Below are positions 12,401 through 24,000 of a stretch of 64,000 bases of DNA, piece by piece. The stretch lies in the NCBI GenBank assembly GCA_014904985.1, contig MU128978.1, positions 152,784-216,783 on the forward strand. Reading direction: 5' to 3'. A model generated the notes under the pieces. It searched no databases. It saw only the letters and a program-made list of their open reading frames with translations, and was not told the DNA's origin. Numbering within the stretch: position 1 is the first letter of the stretch; each line of letters starts with the position of its first letter. The stretch is from Hydnum rufescens UP504 (Eukaryota; Basidiomycota; Agaricomycetes; Cantharellales; Hydnaceae). The position numbers and the translations under genes are program-made.

Positions 12401-13357
12401 CCGGCGGAACTCTTCGCATAGAGCAACAAAGCGTTTTCCTTGGGCCACTAGGACTTTTAAATGACGATCCAGGTGCGCAAGAGGAAACCCGCACATATGA
12501 ACACGGGATCCACCCCAGTTTCGGGAGGCGAGCTTGATACCAAGAAGACGAGCCACTTCGGGGGCCTGGTCAAAGTATGACTACGACAGTAGTGAGTGTC
12601 GGCAGGGAATCATAGCTTTCTAATTGACCTCACCTCGTAGAATTGGCCAACTCTTGTCAGCAAGATACAATTCGGGAAGCGAGCCAAGTTTTCCATAATA
12701 TCGCGTGCCAACTGAGTCTGAGGAACCAGGCCAGGACTATTGCCTACACGGTGCGACAAAATTAGTGTATACAAACAAGAGTAAAATTTTAGTGTGCCTC
12801 ACCCACCAACACGGCCTCTTCGAGCGTCACCTGCTCCTGATGCTTCGACGAAGACGTCTGACCCTCTGTGACGATGTTAGGATGAGGGGATAAGATGCCT
12901 TTCTTTCCTTCTTGCCCGAGTTGCAGGGACACTTTCTTGTGGTAACGACTCGGTCTTTCTGGACCGCGACCGTGGAGTTGACGAGGAAGCTTCATTTTCA
13001 CTCACGACAGATACATCATCATTTTTCTTAGATTTTCTGGCACGCCTTTTTGGCACGTCGGAGTCGATCGACACTAGAGTACATTGTATAAGACTCGCTC
13101 AATTATATTCTAGCAAACCCACCTTTGGAGGGCACATTATTCGGCAGCTTATATGATAGGGATGTGTCGGTCCAATCGTTGAGACTTTGGGCTACAGCAC
13201 CATTCGGGAGAATAAACGAAGTTGGGAGCTCGCTAAAGTTTTTCTTTGAGACTCGTTTCCCTGAACTTTCTGGGGACGTAGCACTAGAGGATTCCAACCG
13301 AATGTGAGGAAAGCAAGAGGCGGAACGAAAAGCTATACGATTTGAACTCCGAATCAT
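9433..13357 (-). CDS. MSH1: Mitochondrial DNA mismatch-repair protein, MutS/MSH1 family
   Basis: MutS-family ATPase, most like MSH1, which binds mismatches in mitochondrial DNA. The start at 13357 opens a Ser/Arg-rich leader typical of a mitochondrial presequence. Then come the mismatch-recognition domain with the F-Y-E signature (VGQFYE, split by an intron near 12640-12580), connector and lever/clamp regions, and the C-terminal ATPase with Walker A GPNMSGKSS, Walker B MDEVGRGT and THFHEV. The last exon (about 9688-9433) ends in a serine run. Short introns interrupt it throughout. Two spots need a one-base shift (about 11838 and 10980-11000); a third candidate near 12930-13000 can be explained by a short intron. 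The start lies only 79 bp from the septin start on the other strand. MSH1 is favoured over nuclear MSH proteins because of the leader. Confidence 0.88.
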
Positions 13358-13436
13358 GGAATCATGGAATTTTACTATAGAGGGGAGGCGCGCGAGTTGC
13401 CGATTCTTTGCTTGCCATCACTCTTTAGGTTGAACC
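13358..13436. promoter_or_regulatory. 79-bp divergent promoter between MSH1 and the septin
   Basis: The start codons of MSH1 (minus, 13357) and the septin (plus, 13437) face away from each other with 79 bp between them. Any core promoter must be shared or lie inside the neighbouring transcript. No clear TATA box is seen. Confidence 0.5.
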
Positions 13437-15158
13437 ATGGCTACACGACGCGGAGGCCGTAAAAATGTCAAGAAGGGCGTGCAGTTCACCGTCATGGTAG
13501 TCGGTGAGCGCCCCAACCCCTATCACACACCTCCTTATGTATCTGAACATGATTTGCAGGTGCCTCTGGAACTGGACGCACCACTTTTGTCAACACACTC
13601 TGTGAATCTGAGGTCCTAGCTCACAAGATCTCCGACAACCCAGAGACCGCACACATCGAAGAGGGCATCAAAATTAAACCGGTTAACGTTGGTCAGTATT
13701 CAGGTTTTGGCCTGCTTTCAATCTCCCCCGCTAACGTGGGTCGTGCAGAACTTGAGGAAGATGGCGTTCGGATTGCACTCACGATTGTTGACACCCCTGG
13801 CTTCGGTGATAACATCGATAACGAGTCTGCGTTAGTGGTTTACTTGGCTTCGTTGACACCATCATAAACGTGTTTTTGTATAGCTTCCAGGAGATTGTTG
13901 GCTACCTTGAGCGCCAATACGACGACATTCTTGCCGAAGAATCCCGTATTAAGCGCAACCCCCGCTTCAGAGACAACCGCGTACATGCCTTGCTTTACTT
14001 CATCCCACCAACCGGTCATGCGTAAGTTCACCGGAAAAGATATTTTACCAGCTTTAGTGATCCTTCCTCTTAGTCTTCGGGAAATGGACATTGAGCTCAT
14101 GAGACGCCTTTCGCCTCGCGTCAACGTCATCCCGGTCATTGGAAAAGCCGACTCTCTTACGCCGAGCGAACTGCGTGGCTTCAAGAAAAGAGTATGTCTT
14201 TTTGGCTGTGTTGCTGCGATGTAGCTCACATTAATGTTCTTCAGGTCATGGAGGACATTGAACATTACGGTATCCCAGTGTACAACTTCCCGTACGACGT
14301 CGAAGAAGATGATGAAGAGACGATAGCAGACAACAGCGAACTTCGTGTACGCCGTTCATTGATCCAAGTGCAGACGACACTTCTCAGGAAACCTCACTTC
14401 TCCAGGCATTGCTCCCCTTCTCGATTGTTGGGTCGGAAGATGAAATTCAAATCGATGGCCAGCTTGTACGTGGCAGGATGTACCCATGGGGTATCGTCGA
14501 AGTCGATAATCCCAAGCACTCCGACTTCAGCCGCTTGCGGAGTGCTTTGTTGAAGTCTGTCCTATTTATCTATCCGTTCCTTGTACTTCGCTGGCTGACG
14601 TATTTCGCAGCTCTCATTTGACAGATTTGAAGGTGATATTTTATTGTTCCCATTGTTTCTACCCTCGTTACGGTCTTCCTTATCAAATCTTCAACAGTCG
14701 CTCACCCACGACGTCCTCTACGAGACGTACCGTACCGAAAAACTGTCCCGAACTGTCCATGCGGATCAAAAGTAAGTGATGGACTTGGCTCGGTCCTACC
14801 CCACGTCTTATTCACTTATTTCTTCCTTAGCGATTCCTCGATCCTTCCGGAAGAGCTCGCTACGCAAAGTGTCAGGCTCAAGGAAGAACAACTCCGCAAA
14901 GAAGAGGAGAAGGTTTGCAAGCATTTCCACCCTGTGGCTGGACACTAGATATCACTGACGTGGTCGTTTCTTAGCTCCGAGAAATCGAGCTCAAGGTTCA
15001 GCGCGAGATCAGCGAGAAGAGGCAAGAATTGCTTGCCAAGGAAGAATCTCTCAGGTGTGCTATTGATGAAGACCTAGGCAACGCCCATTTTATTGACACG
15101 TTGCTGCAGGAATCTGGAGAGCCGCCTCGCTGCTCAAGGCTCAATGGGCGAATTCTAG
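13437..15158 (+). CDS. CDC11: Septin, CDC11 group
   Basis: GTP-binding cytoskeletal protein that forms filaments at septa and bud or hyphal necks. The start ATG at 13437 follows gaacc. About eleven short exons encode a basic N-terminus, the P-loop GASGTGRT, the G3 motif DTPGFGD, the G4 motif GKADSL (AKAD class), the septin unique element (YPWGIVEVDNP) and a C-terminal Glu/Lys-rich coiled coil ending at TAG 15158. The usual P-loop lysine is arginine (GRT). Yeast Cdc11 has the same change and is known not to bind nucleotide well; this and the ITFTVM-like lead-in favour CDC11. An apparent frame break near 14350 is explained by a 59-nt intron (about 14347-14405) that restores SELR-ALLPFSIVG. No indels were found. 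It is divergent with MSH1. Confidence 0.9.
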
Positions 15159-15394
15159 GCCAAGTCCAATTTCCCCTTTCTTGCACATATGTCTGGATAC
15201 TTGCGACACTCGCCGTTTCCTTTTTGCTAAAACTATGTTTAACCCTTGACCACTCATTTCTTTTGCTCTTTTATTCTACTTGGATGTCACCCTCACCCTT
15301 CCAATATACCAATACTTTTTTGGTCGGGCATGTCGCTCATAATACAGTGTTTCGCGGGAATTGCCGCGCCCGTCTTCATTCCTGGAAAACACGA

Positions 15395-18300
15395 ATGTCC
15401 GACGTGGCTTTCGAGATTCGCGATGCATTACCCCGGGGACTATAGATGAAGTCGTTGTACAGTACCTCTCTGGGCTATGTGAGGATCCGGACGAAGAACC
15501 CGATGTTGTGCTGAAGATTACAAAAGAAATGCTGCAGTCTGCGGTCCGCGGGCACGCGCAAGAATTACAAGGCCTTATCCAGCGATTGACGGAGAGAATG
15601 CAAGCCAAAGCTCTGACTCGGTCTGCTCATCGGCGACCGACTCTGACGCGTCTTGACAATGTTGTCGATATGAGCAAAGCTGGAGCTCTGTCCAGTACTA
15701 TTGGTTTCAACGAGAGCGTCGACCTTTCCTCAACTAACAAGGGAAAGTGAGCCAGATGCTCCATCCACGTTTGTTGAGAACGGTCCTCATGCCAGCTCGC
15801 AGGGCTTCTCAGGTCGATATCAAGAAACTTGAGAAAGCAGAAGCAAAAATAAAGGTGTTAATGTGATTGCTTCCAGAATGGATCGACTACGAAGTCTGAC
15901 TCCTTAACGTTACTGCAGAACAAGATTGAGAAACGCGCTCGTCGGGATTTATATGAGGGCTCCAAACTTATCGAAATGCAAAAGAAACAGGTGCTCTATC
16001 CCCGTTGACAGACCTAACAACTCTTACCCATTGCGCGATGCTTTTTTTTTAGCAAACATACGAAGAAATGTTTTTGAAGGTGGGAGGTTTCGTTGAAGGG
16101 AGGGCCACATTTCTTTGACGAACCCACGATGGTGCAGATCAATCCCCTAGAATCTCGAACAACAGCAAAAGGGAGGAGCAAAGATATTCATTTGCAATCG
16201 ATTGACGTCACTTTTGGCTCTCATCGCATTCTGTAAGTAATCTTTAAGCGCTGAGACCTCTGTTTTATCTCAATCGCATTTTCCTTGCAGCACGGGTGCA
16301 AGTTTAACGCTGGCCTACGGTCGGCGATATGGTCTCATTGGCCGTAATGGTGTTGGTAAGTCGCAGCCACGGGAATTGTGGTACCATATAGTATTAACCT
16401 CGTCACCGCAGGAAAAAGTACTCTACTCCGTCACATCGCCCTGAGAGAGGTCCCTATTCCACCGAATATCTCAATATTGTTCGTGGAACAGGAGGTAAAT
16501 TGCATGCCAACATTTCTCTTCATTTCTTTGAATCTGAAATGCACGGTAGATTGTCGGGGACGACACCCTGGCGATAGACTCGGTTCTAAGTGCGATGTGT
16601 GGCGCGACCGTTTGATGTCAGAGGAACGGGAACTGAACGTCCGATTACAAACACTGGAAGGAATAGAGGCACCCGACAAACTCGAGGAGATTGCTAAGGA
16701 GGAAGCTGTCACCCGATTAGCCGAGGTACATGCAAATCTTGCTGATATCGAAGCGGAAAGTGGTCCTGCGAGAGCGGCCCAACTACTTTCGGGTACGTTC
16801 GCCTATGTCTTGTTCTAATATCCTCTGTTTATGATTCTCTGATTTCTCTGCAGGCCTGGGATTCGGCGAAGAGGATCAACGTCGGCCTACGCGCACATTC
16901 TCAGGAGGTTGGAGAATGCGTCTCGCCCTTGCTCGTGCTCTATTCGTTAAGCCAGATTTGCTCATGCTTGGCAAGTCACGTCCTCGGTCTCGCGTATTGA
17001 CCATACTTTGCTGACAATATGTGTAGACGAGCCGTCTAATCACATTGAGTAAGTCCATCCTTTCTTCGGTGTTTGGCCCTGCAATTGAAACCATGACACT
17101 ATTAGCTTGAACGCGTTGGCTTGGCTAGATATGCTCTTATTTCATCTGCCTCCCAGTTCTGCAGGTTGACACATTGTTTCCTTTTTTGTACAGGATTATT
17201 TGCAAACCTGGCAGGGTACCATTCTAGTGGTATCACACGATAGGGCCTTCTTGGATGCCGTGGCTACCGATATCATCTATCAGCACTCCAACCGGCTAGA
17301 TTACTTCAAAGGCAATTTCGCGCAATTCTATGCGAGTTCTCATCAATTACCGGAAACTGGTGCATGTTGCTTAAGCTAGATGTCATTCCCCAGGCCACAA
17401 AGACTGAACGAGAACGGAACCAACGAAAAGAGTATCAGACCCAGATGGAATATCGTGCTCACCTACAGGCCTTCATCGACAGGTGGCGGTACAACGCAAA
17501 CCGCGCTGCTCAAGCTCAAATGAAAATTAAAATCCTGGAGAAACTTCCAGAGTTGGAGATGCCGGAGGCGGAAGAGACAGAAAAATTCAGGTTTGTCATA
17601 TCCTCCGTGGCGACCTGACAACGCTCACTTACATGACTGCTGGTGACCAGGTTCCCGGAAACAGAGAAGATTTCTCCACCTCTGTTACAATTGAACGAAG
17701 TAACCTTCGGATATACGCCTGACAAAATTATTCTTAAAGGAGTCAATATCGACGTTGGGTTGGACTCGCGTCATCGCCGTCGTCGGTCCTAACTGGAGCT
17801 GGGAAAAGTACACTGTAGGTTCTTGTTTTTTTTCGTCGAGTATTGCATGTCGTGGCTAATTTGAATGACCAGAATCAAACTCCTAATCGGAGAATTAAAG
17901 CCTGTGGCAGGACACTTGAACGCGCAACGGAAGATTACGAGTGTCAGCTGTTCTCTTCAGTGTTCTGCGTTTCTACTACGCCCCAACGTCTTGTATTATC
18001 AGGGCGTATTTTGCGCAGCATCATGTGGACACCCTGACGCCAACGATGTCTCCCGTTGGTTTCCTAGCTTCGAGATTCCCAGGAAAAAGCGAACAAGAGT
18101 ATCGACAGCATCTTGGGCATTCGGGATCTCAGGCCTTACCGGGTAAGATGTCTTCTACTATACGGGACCGAAGCTTGACGCCTGCTGGGCATTCAGTATG
18201 CAAGTAATCTCCACCCTTTCCGGGGGTCAGAAGAGTCGAGTAGCATTTGCAGCGTTATCTTTGCAAATGCCTCATATTCTGCTTCTTGATCGAGGTGCGC

Positions 18301-18668
18301 TGAAACCCAGCTACCACAAGGCAATTCGCTGACGACTACTTATAGCCGACGAATCATTTAGATATTGAGGTATACGGCTAGGGGGAAACTCATCGATGCA
18401 GCGGTCTGACCTTTCGATTGCTAGGGTCTCGACGCACTAATGCATGCGTTGCAAGTGTGGAATGGGGGCGTGATCCTCATTTCCCACGACGAGCGATTTA
18501 TCACCAAGGTCGCCTCTGAGGTCGGTTCTCTTATCGTAATTGCGTTGGATCTTCGTTCATTGTTTTTGATAGCTATGGGTCTGCGGGGAAGGCACAGTGA
18601 AGAAGTACTACGGGGATGTGAAGGCCTATAAGCAGTTGATTGTGGCGAACATCAAAGGGAAGCCGTGA
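15395..18668 (+). CDS. GCN20: Gcn20/ABCF3-type ATP-binding cassette protein, frame broken at several sites
   Basis: Soluble twin-ATPase ABC protein of the F subfamily. Yeast Gcn20 acts with Gcn1 on the ribosome to activate the Gcn2 kinase. From ATG 15395 the N-terminus has the [10 protein letters not shown] helix typical of Gcn20, then a Lys-rich linker, ABC1 (Walker [10 protein letters not shown], signature FSGGW, Walker B LDEPSNHID), a linker, and ABC2 (Walker A near 17800, signature [16 protein letters not shown]). It ends [13 protein letters not shown] at TGA 18668. An intron at 16971-17026 uses a GC donor. The frame needs single-base changes near 15437, 16594, 17775, 17795, 18120 and 18291, and the junction near 17130 lacks a normal donor. 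Motifs stay perfect between breaks, so assembly error is likelier than decay, but a pseudogene cannot be excluded. Confidence 0.85.
16971..17026 (+). other. GC-AG intron in the ABCF gene
   Basis: Between LLMLD and the next exon beginning EPSNHID, only a donor gcaagt at 16971 keeps Walker B intact; the acceptor is tgtgtag ending at 17026. Apart from the T-to-C change the donor matches consensus, as is usual for GC-AG introns. Length is 56 nt. Confidence 0.75.
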
Positions 18669-18915
18669 TGGGCGTCTGTTGGATTGTAACCGAGCGCTCC
18701 GAAAGCATCCGGCGGAATCCACACCCGTAGTAGATTTTGTATCTTTCGCAGTCGCCCTGCATCCTGTGCTATGTCTAGTCTGCTCAACATAATTTCTAGC
18801 CCAAGAAGGAGGGGCACGTCGTCAGCAGGCGAAGACCGGGCACTAGAAGGATCTGATGCAAGTGAAACTTCAATCCTGTAAGTGCAATTCACCTAGCGCT
18901 TTCTTCTATTCTACT

Positions 18916-20734
18916 ATGGCAATCCACGTTTCCGACGATGTCGATTCTACCGCTCACACCAGTGACGAAGATGAAGGCTCTATCATTTTGTCCCTCATTT
19001 CTCAGCTACGGTGAGCAAGTCTTGCCGCGAGGGTCCACCCATGACGACTTTGACGCCAATCGTGTACAGGATTGGCATGGATCTTTCTAAGGTCAGCATC
19101 TTCCGTGACGACAGCCATTATCATTCGCTGATCTGGGCCGTACAGGTTACATTTCCAACGTTTGTCCTTGAGCCCAAGAGCATGCTCGAACGCATCACCA
19201 ACTTCATGAGCCATCCTGATCTCATCTTTGGGTTTGTGCACTCTTAATGCAGTACGGATCGCTCTGTTCTTATGATGCCGTCCTTCGTTGGTGCAGTGCA
19301 GAGAACGAGGTCAACCCAGAAGACCGGTTTCTACGTGTACTGCGGTACTATATGTCCGGATGGCACAACAAACCACGAGGTGTCAAGAAACCGTGCGTAT
19401 CCTCCATCTTCATCAAATTGTAGGATCTTCTAGACGTTAATGTCGCAAGTATTCTCAGGTACAATCCAGTACTCGGCGAGTTTTTTCGATGCAGATTCGA
19501 ATACAAGGACGGATCTAGCGGCTTCTACATCGCGGAGCAAGGTCTTAGTCATCCTTCTCAAGTTTCTTACTGATGTTGATGTCTGATTCTTGTGATCATA
19601 GTCTCTCACCATCCCCCAATATCTGCGTATTTTTATATATCTCCAGCCAACAAGGTCAAGATCACTGGCGAGCTTCGGCCAAAGTCCAGGTTCCTCGGCA
19701 ACAGCGTATCTACAGTCATGGAAGGCGAGAATAGGATAACACTCATGGGCAAGCCCGAGGATGGTGGTGAGGAATTGCGTTTACGCTATCTCTGTGGCAT
19801 CATTCAACACCCGCCATATTAGACTATGTAATATCCATGCCCAACATGTATGCCCGAGGTGCGTTCCTCTTGCGTGGGTCTGGACCATTCCCACAATGAC
19901 CTTTCTAGCGTTGCTAGGGATCTTGTTCGGGAAAATGGTATTCGAGTTAGGCGACACGAGTACAGCGCGGAACGAGAAGACAGGGTTGTCATGTGATCTG
20001 ATATTTAAAACCAAAGTAAGCGTCGATTACCTGCATTCCCTATGATCTAATTCACGATCAAGCCTTTTAGGGCATGTTCTCTGGTACATACAACGTAGTT
20101 GGTGGTAGGGTCAGGAACAACATAAATGGGTCGGAAATTGGCGAAGTTACTGGCACGTGGAGTCATAGTATGCAATACAAGGCAATCCAGGTGAGTTTCT
20201 TCGTGCGGCAGAGTGTCTGCGATCTCACCGCGTAGTTATAGAGCGGACGACAGCAAGTGTTATTTGATGTCGAAACCGAGGGGAAAAATATGGCCATCAT
20301 GCATGTACAGCCAGAATCTGAACAAGAGCCAAATGAATCTAGAAGGTCGGGCGTCATTCGCGACTCATGGGCTGTGAATTAATCTGCCCTGATGAATAGG
20401 TTGTGGTCTAAGCTAACGGATGCGATAGTAGCGAAAGACATGGAGGCAGCTACCGAAGCCAAGGCAAGCGTGGAGGACGCACAGCGAGAGTTCGCCAAGC
20501 GACGAGAGGAGACTGGGGAAAAATTCATCCCCCGGTTCTTCGAGCAACGGCATGGGTTGTGGGTCGCCAAGATATCGTGGGTTTCCTTTATTTTTTCTTC
20601 GCTGTCCAAATCCCAATTCTTAAGTGATATTGCCTTTCAGCCTTCCTAGCTCTGCGGAGGAGCAAATCAAGAGCGTAGAATCCTGGCTTTGGCCCTCCGT
20701 ACCCCAGCTTTCGTCTGCTCCCAGTATATCATGA
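18916..20734 (+). CDS. Oxysterol-binding protein (short ORP, Osh4/Kes1-like)
   Basis: Lipid-transfer protein that carries sterol and phosphatidylinositol 4-phosphate between membranes. The ATG at 18916 opens an acidic leader, then the conserved entry helix (SLISQLR, GMDLSKV), FVLEPKSMLE, the HNKPRGVKKPYNPVLGE block and the family fingerprint EQVSHHPP. The fingerprint is split by an intron between EQ and VSHHPP (about 19541-19600). The C-terminus carries LWSKLTDAI, FIPRFFE and ends at TGA 20734. There is no pleckstrin or ankyrin domain upstream, so this is the short ORD-only form like yeast Osh4. All exon joins fit GT-AG and no indels were found. It lies 248 bp behind the ABCF gene and is convergent with the next gene. 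Confidence 0.9.
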
Positions 20735-21008
20735 CCTACTGTGCTCGAGTGCGTTGCTTTATTGTACATGTCTTGTTTGAATACCTTAATGCTGTTCTGG
20801 CTTTATTTCCGGCATATTGGTTCATTATCCGTGGGTATCACTAGAAATATCTAGCATATCGGGAAGAAGGATGAAGAGAAATAATGGTGGTAATGATGAA
20901 AATGCTGCGATATTGGATGAGCAGACTGTAGTACGAAAGGAGTGAAACAAAATCCAAGCAGATCAAAACATAGAGAGCAAAATAGAGATAGGTGGGGCTG
21001 AAGATAGG

Positions 21009-24000
21009 TTATTCCCACCAGCCATCGGGCCCCTGGGTTGGGGTCACCGAGACGGTGCTGAAGGTTGGGGACGGAGGTAGGGAAAGGCGGAGGGTAGATT
21101 TATGACTTGCACGTGGCGTCGGCGGCACTTGGTCTAGATCAGGGGCGTGCATCGAGTCCCAAACAGATTCCTGAGGGGGTTCTTGATTAGGCAACGTATG
21201 CTTCCCGTTGTGGGTCCGGGCTCGATCCGGTGTTGCGGTGCCGGGTCGACTAGGCCATTCGGTGCTTTGAGTGCTTTGAGAAAGACGTGAGAGTGGACGT
21301 CCATTATTTGACGCTTCTGAGGAGGCATATGAAACCAAGGAGCTTTGGGGTGTAGGATACGTAGGATACGGGATTCTCTTGCTGCTAGAAGCCTGAGCAT
21401 GCTCAAGGCCAATCCTAAGGACAGAAGCTGAGTCTCCAGTGAGGATATCTGGGTCTTCAAATCGTTCTCGCGTTCCTATTTCCTCTCATAAGTGCGAAAC
21501 CGCATAAAAAAGGCCAGTGAACCGACGTGCCTTGCTTGCTCGTTCAATGCCGTCGTGTTCCTCCACTTGCCTCTTGTATGATTCCAACTCGGCGACAGTC
21601 GCAACTTGCACCTCTTCGTTCTGCTGGAGCTTAAAACGACACGTCTCCAATTCATGTTCGTGTTCTTTAGCTTTCTTCTCCCATTCGGCTGCCCGCTGTT
21701 GTGCGTTAGCGATACTTTGCTTGAAAGTGATAGAGGCACGTTGCATATTGCCCAGCTTGAACTCCTGATCCGAATGGAGCTTCTGTAACGTGGACAGCTC
21801 GCCTCTAGAACATTAGTGCGGTCACGATATCGCTGGAGCTCTTGAGTGTCCTTCTGCTCATTGTTATGGAATAACTTCGTGAGCATTTCCACGTGATCGG
21901 CGGTACGACGGAGATCTTGCCAATGGCTTTGTTGAGAGAGCAAGTCGTCTCGCTGTGCCTCGATTTGCATCCTGATCTGCTTGGAGGCATCCAGGTCCCG
22001 GGTAGCAAGACTTAATTGAAGCTCGACATCACTTAGCTACGATAGGAATCCTCAGTCACACCAATACATCGATGGATGTATAGTACGATTACCTTGGAGT
22101 CAAGTTCTTCTGGTCTGCTGCTGCAGAGAATGCTTTATTTGCTCGAGGGCATGATATTCGTCTTGCTTCACTGAGAGGCTGTTCTCAGCATCCCCCAACT
22201 TGATCATCGCCTCAGATACGTCTTGCTCTAGTTGAACAATCCGGGATTCAGCAGAAGCCAAATCGGTGTCTCGCGATGACGACCGCTCCCTCAGTGCTGC
22301 AAGCTCCTCGCTTCCATCCTTTCGATCCATTTCCATATGAGATAAACGTTCCACGAGAGCGTTCTGTTCCCCTTGCAATAGCATGAGACTAGCCACGTGC
22401 TTCTGCCAGATCGAGTTGCAGCTTAGCATTAGCCTCAACCACCTCCTGAAGCTCTTGCATCTCTACAAGAGCACGGGTTTTAGCCACAAGCTCTGTTTGT
22501 GCTTGTGTGACGGCCCACGATGCCCCAGTGAGGACGTCTGGCAGTAGCGATAACTTGGACACCACATCACTTTGACTGGCCTGCAGAGAAGCATACTGGA
22601 ACTGGAGGGTTTCATTGCGGGAAGACAATGATTCGAAAGCTGATGAAAGCTGGTTGGACCGCTCCAGGTGTGGCGCCAAGGATTCGACAATACGACTTGA
22701 CAACGTTTCGGTGTTGTTGGAAGCACTCGCCCGAATAGCAAGTCGCGAGTCTAGTCGTTCAACCACTAGGTCTGCGATTTCCTCCTTAAGATCGTGCGAG
22801 TCAAGATGAGGCATGGCTTTGACAAGGTCTGAGGACAGCCGGGTGGCAATAGAAGGGGTATCAATTGATGGTGGTATGATGGAGGTTAACACCGGAAGTA
22901 GGTGCTGAGTGATGAGAGCAGCAGTCTCCTTCTTGTCAGAAGCGAGGTCGATCAACTGGGAGATATGGGGTTTAACAGCCTGTGTGAGTTGCATCGTAAC
23001 GCGATCCAAGTCTAAGGGCTCGCTCCGCAGAGTATTGATATGGGGAACAAGGTGGTTAAGAAGTTCCTGGAGAAGAATCTTACGCTCCTCCACCGGTCGT
23101 CGGCGAGAATTTTCTTCACTGTCGGTAAAGTGCGTAACGATCTTAGAGGCCGTAGTGTTGACAGCGTTGATAGTACGACTACTGAGTTCCTCGATTAGCT
23201 GATACACGTGGCGTGATGGGTTCGACTGCTGTTCTAGAGCTTGTGCCAATTCTGCAATATCTCGTTGTAACGAAGCACGTAGCTCGTGGTGCCCTTGCTC
23301 GATTAGATTATGAATAAGCTCATAATCCAATTCACCTTGGGCATCGCGGGAATTTTCGGTAGCGATGGACTCGCGGTGTTCTGCAAGTTGCGTTTGCAGT
23401 TGTGTTTGAAGGACAGGAATGAAGTCCGAGAAGGCTGATCGCAATGCGGAAGGGCTAGGTTCGGTGGCTTGAGCAGTTGCCTGCAGTCGGAGGGTGAAAA
23501 TATCACGCCTGAGAGAACTGAATTCGTCTACAAGATGTGATAATCGGGAGGCAAGATCGCCTATATTCGCGCGCTTGGTTTCACCGATGTCACTCGGAGT
23601 CGCAGATCGCACCAAGGATGCCAACCTTCCATGATGAGAGGGGCCGCCCATTGATGAGTCTGATCGAGATTGAATTCTGTCATCTCTCGCTCCTTGTGGA
23701 GACTGGGTAAATACATCCACCAACGGCGTACCAAACGGACTGGTGCTTGGGGCCTGCGACACTGTACGATTGGCACGACGGGCAATCGAAGGTAGATTGA
23801 TATCGTCAAGAGAAGCAACGTGACCATGGGTCTCAAATAATAGCTCACGCGAACTTAGGCGAGACCGCACTGTGGGACGAGTGGGGCCCTCTCCATCTCC
23901 ATTCACTAAAGCCTTGAATACTGAGGCTGGAACGGTGTTCGTAGAAACCGGATGTTGGAAGTCCGGAATAGGTGGACGGCGAGCTTTAGTCCAGTCAGGG

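Noticed and set aside
12930..13030. Third frame break in the MSH1 N-terminal region
   Set aside because: A 43-nt intron with an acceptable donor and acceptor can also explain it, so it is not counted among the indels.
14347..14405. Apparent frameshift in the septin
   Set aside because: A 59-nt GT-AG intron restores the canonical SELR-ALLPF join, so no indel is needed.
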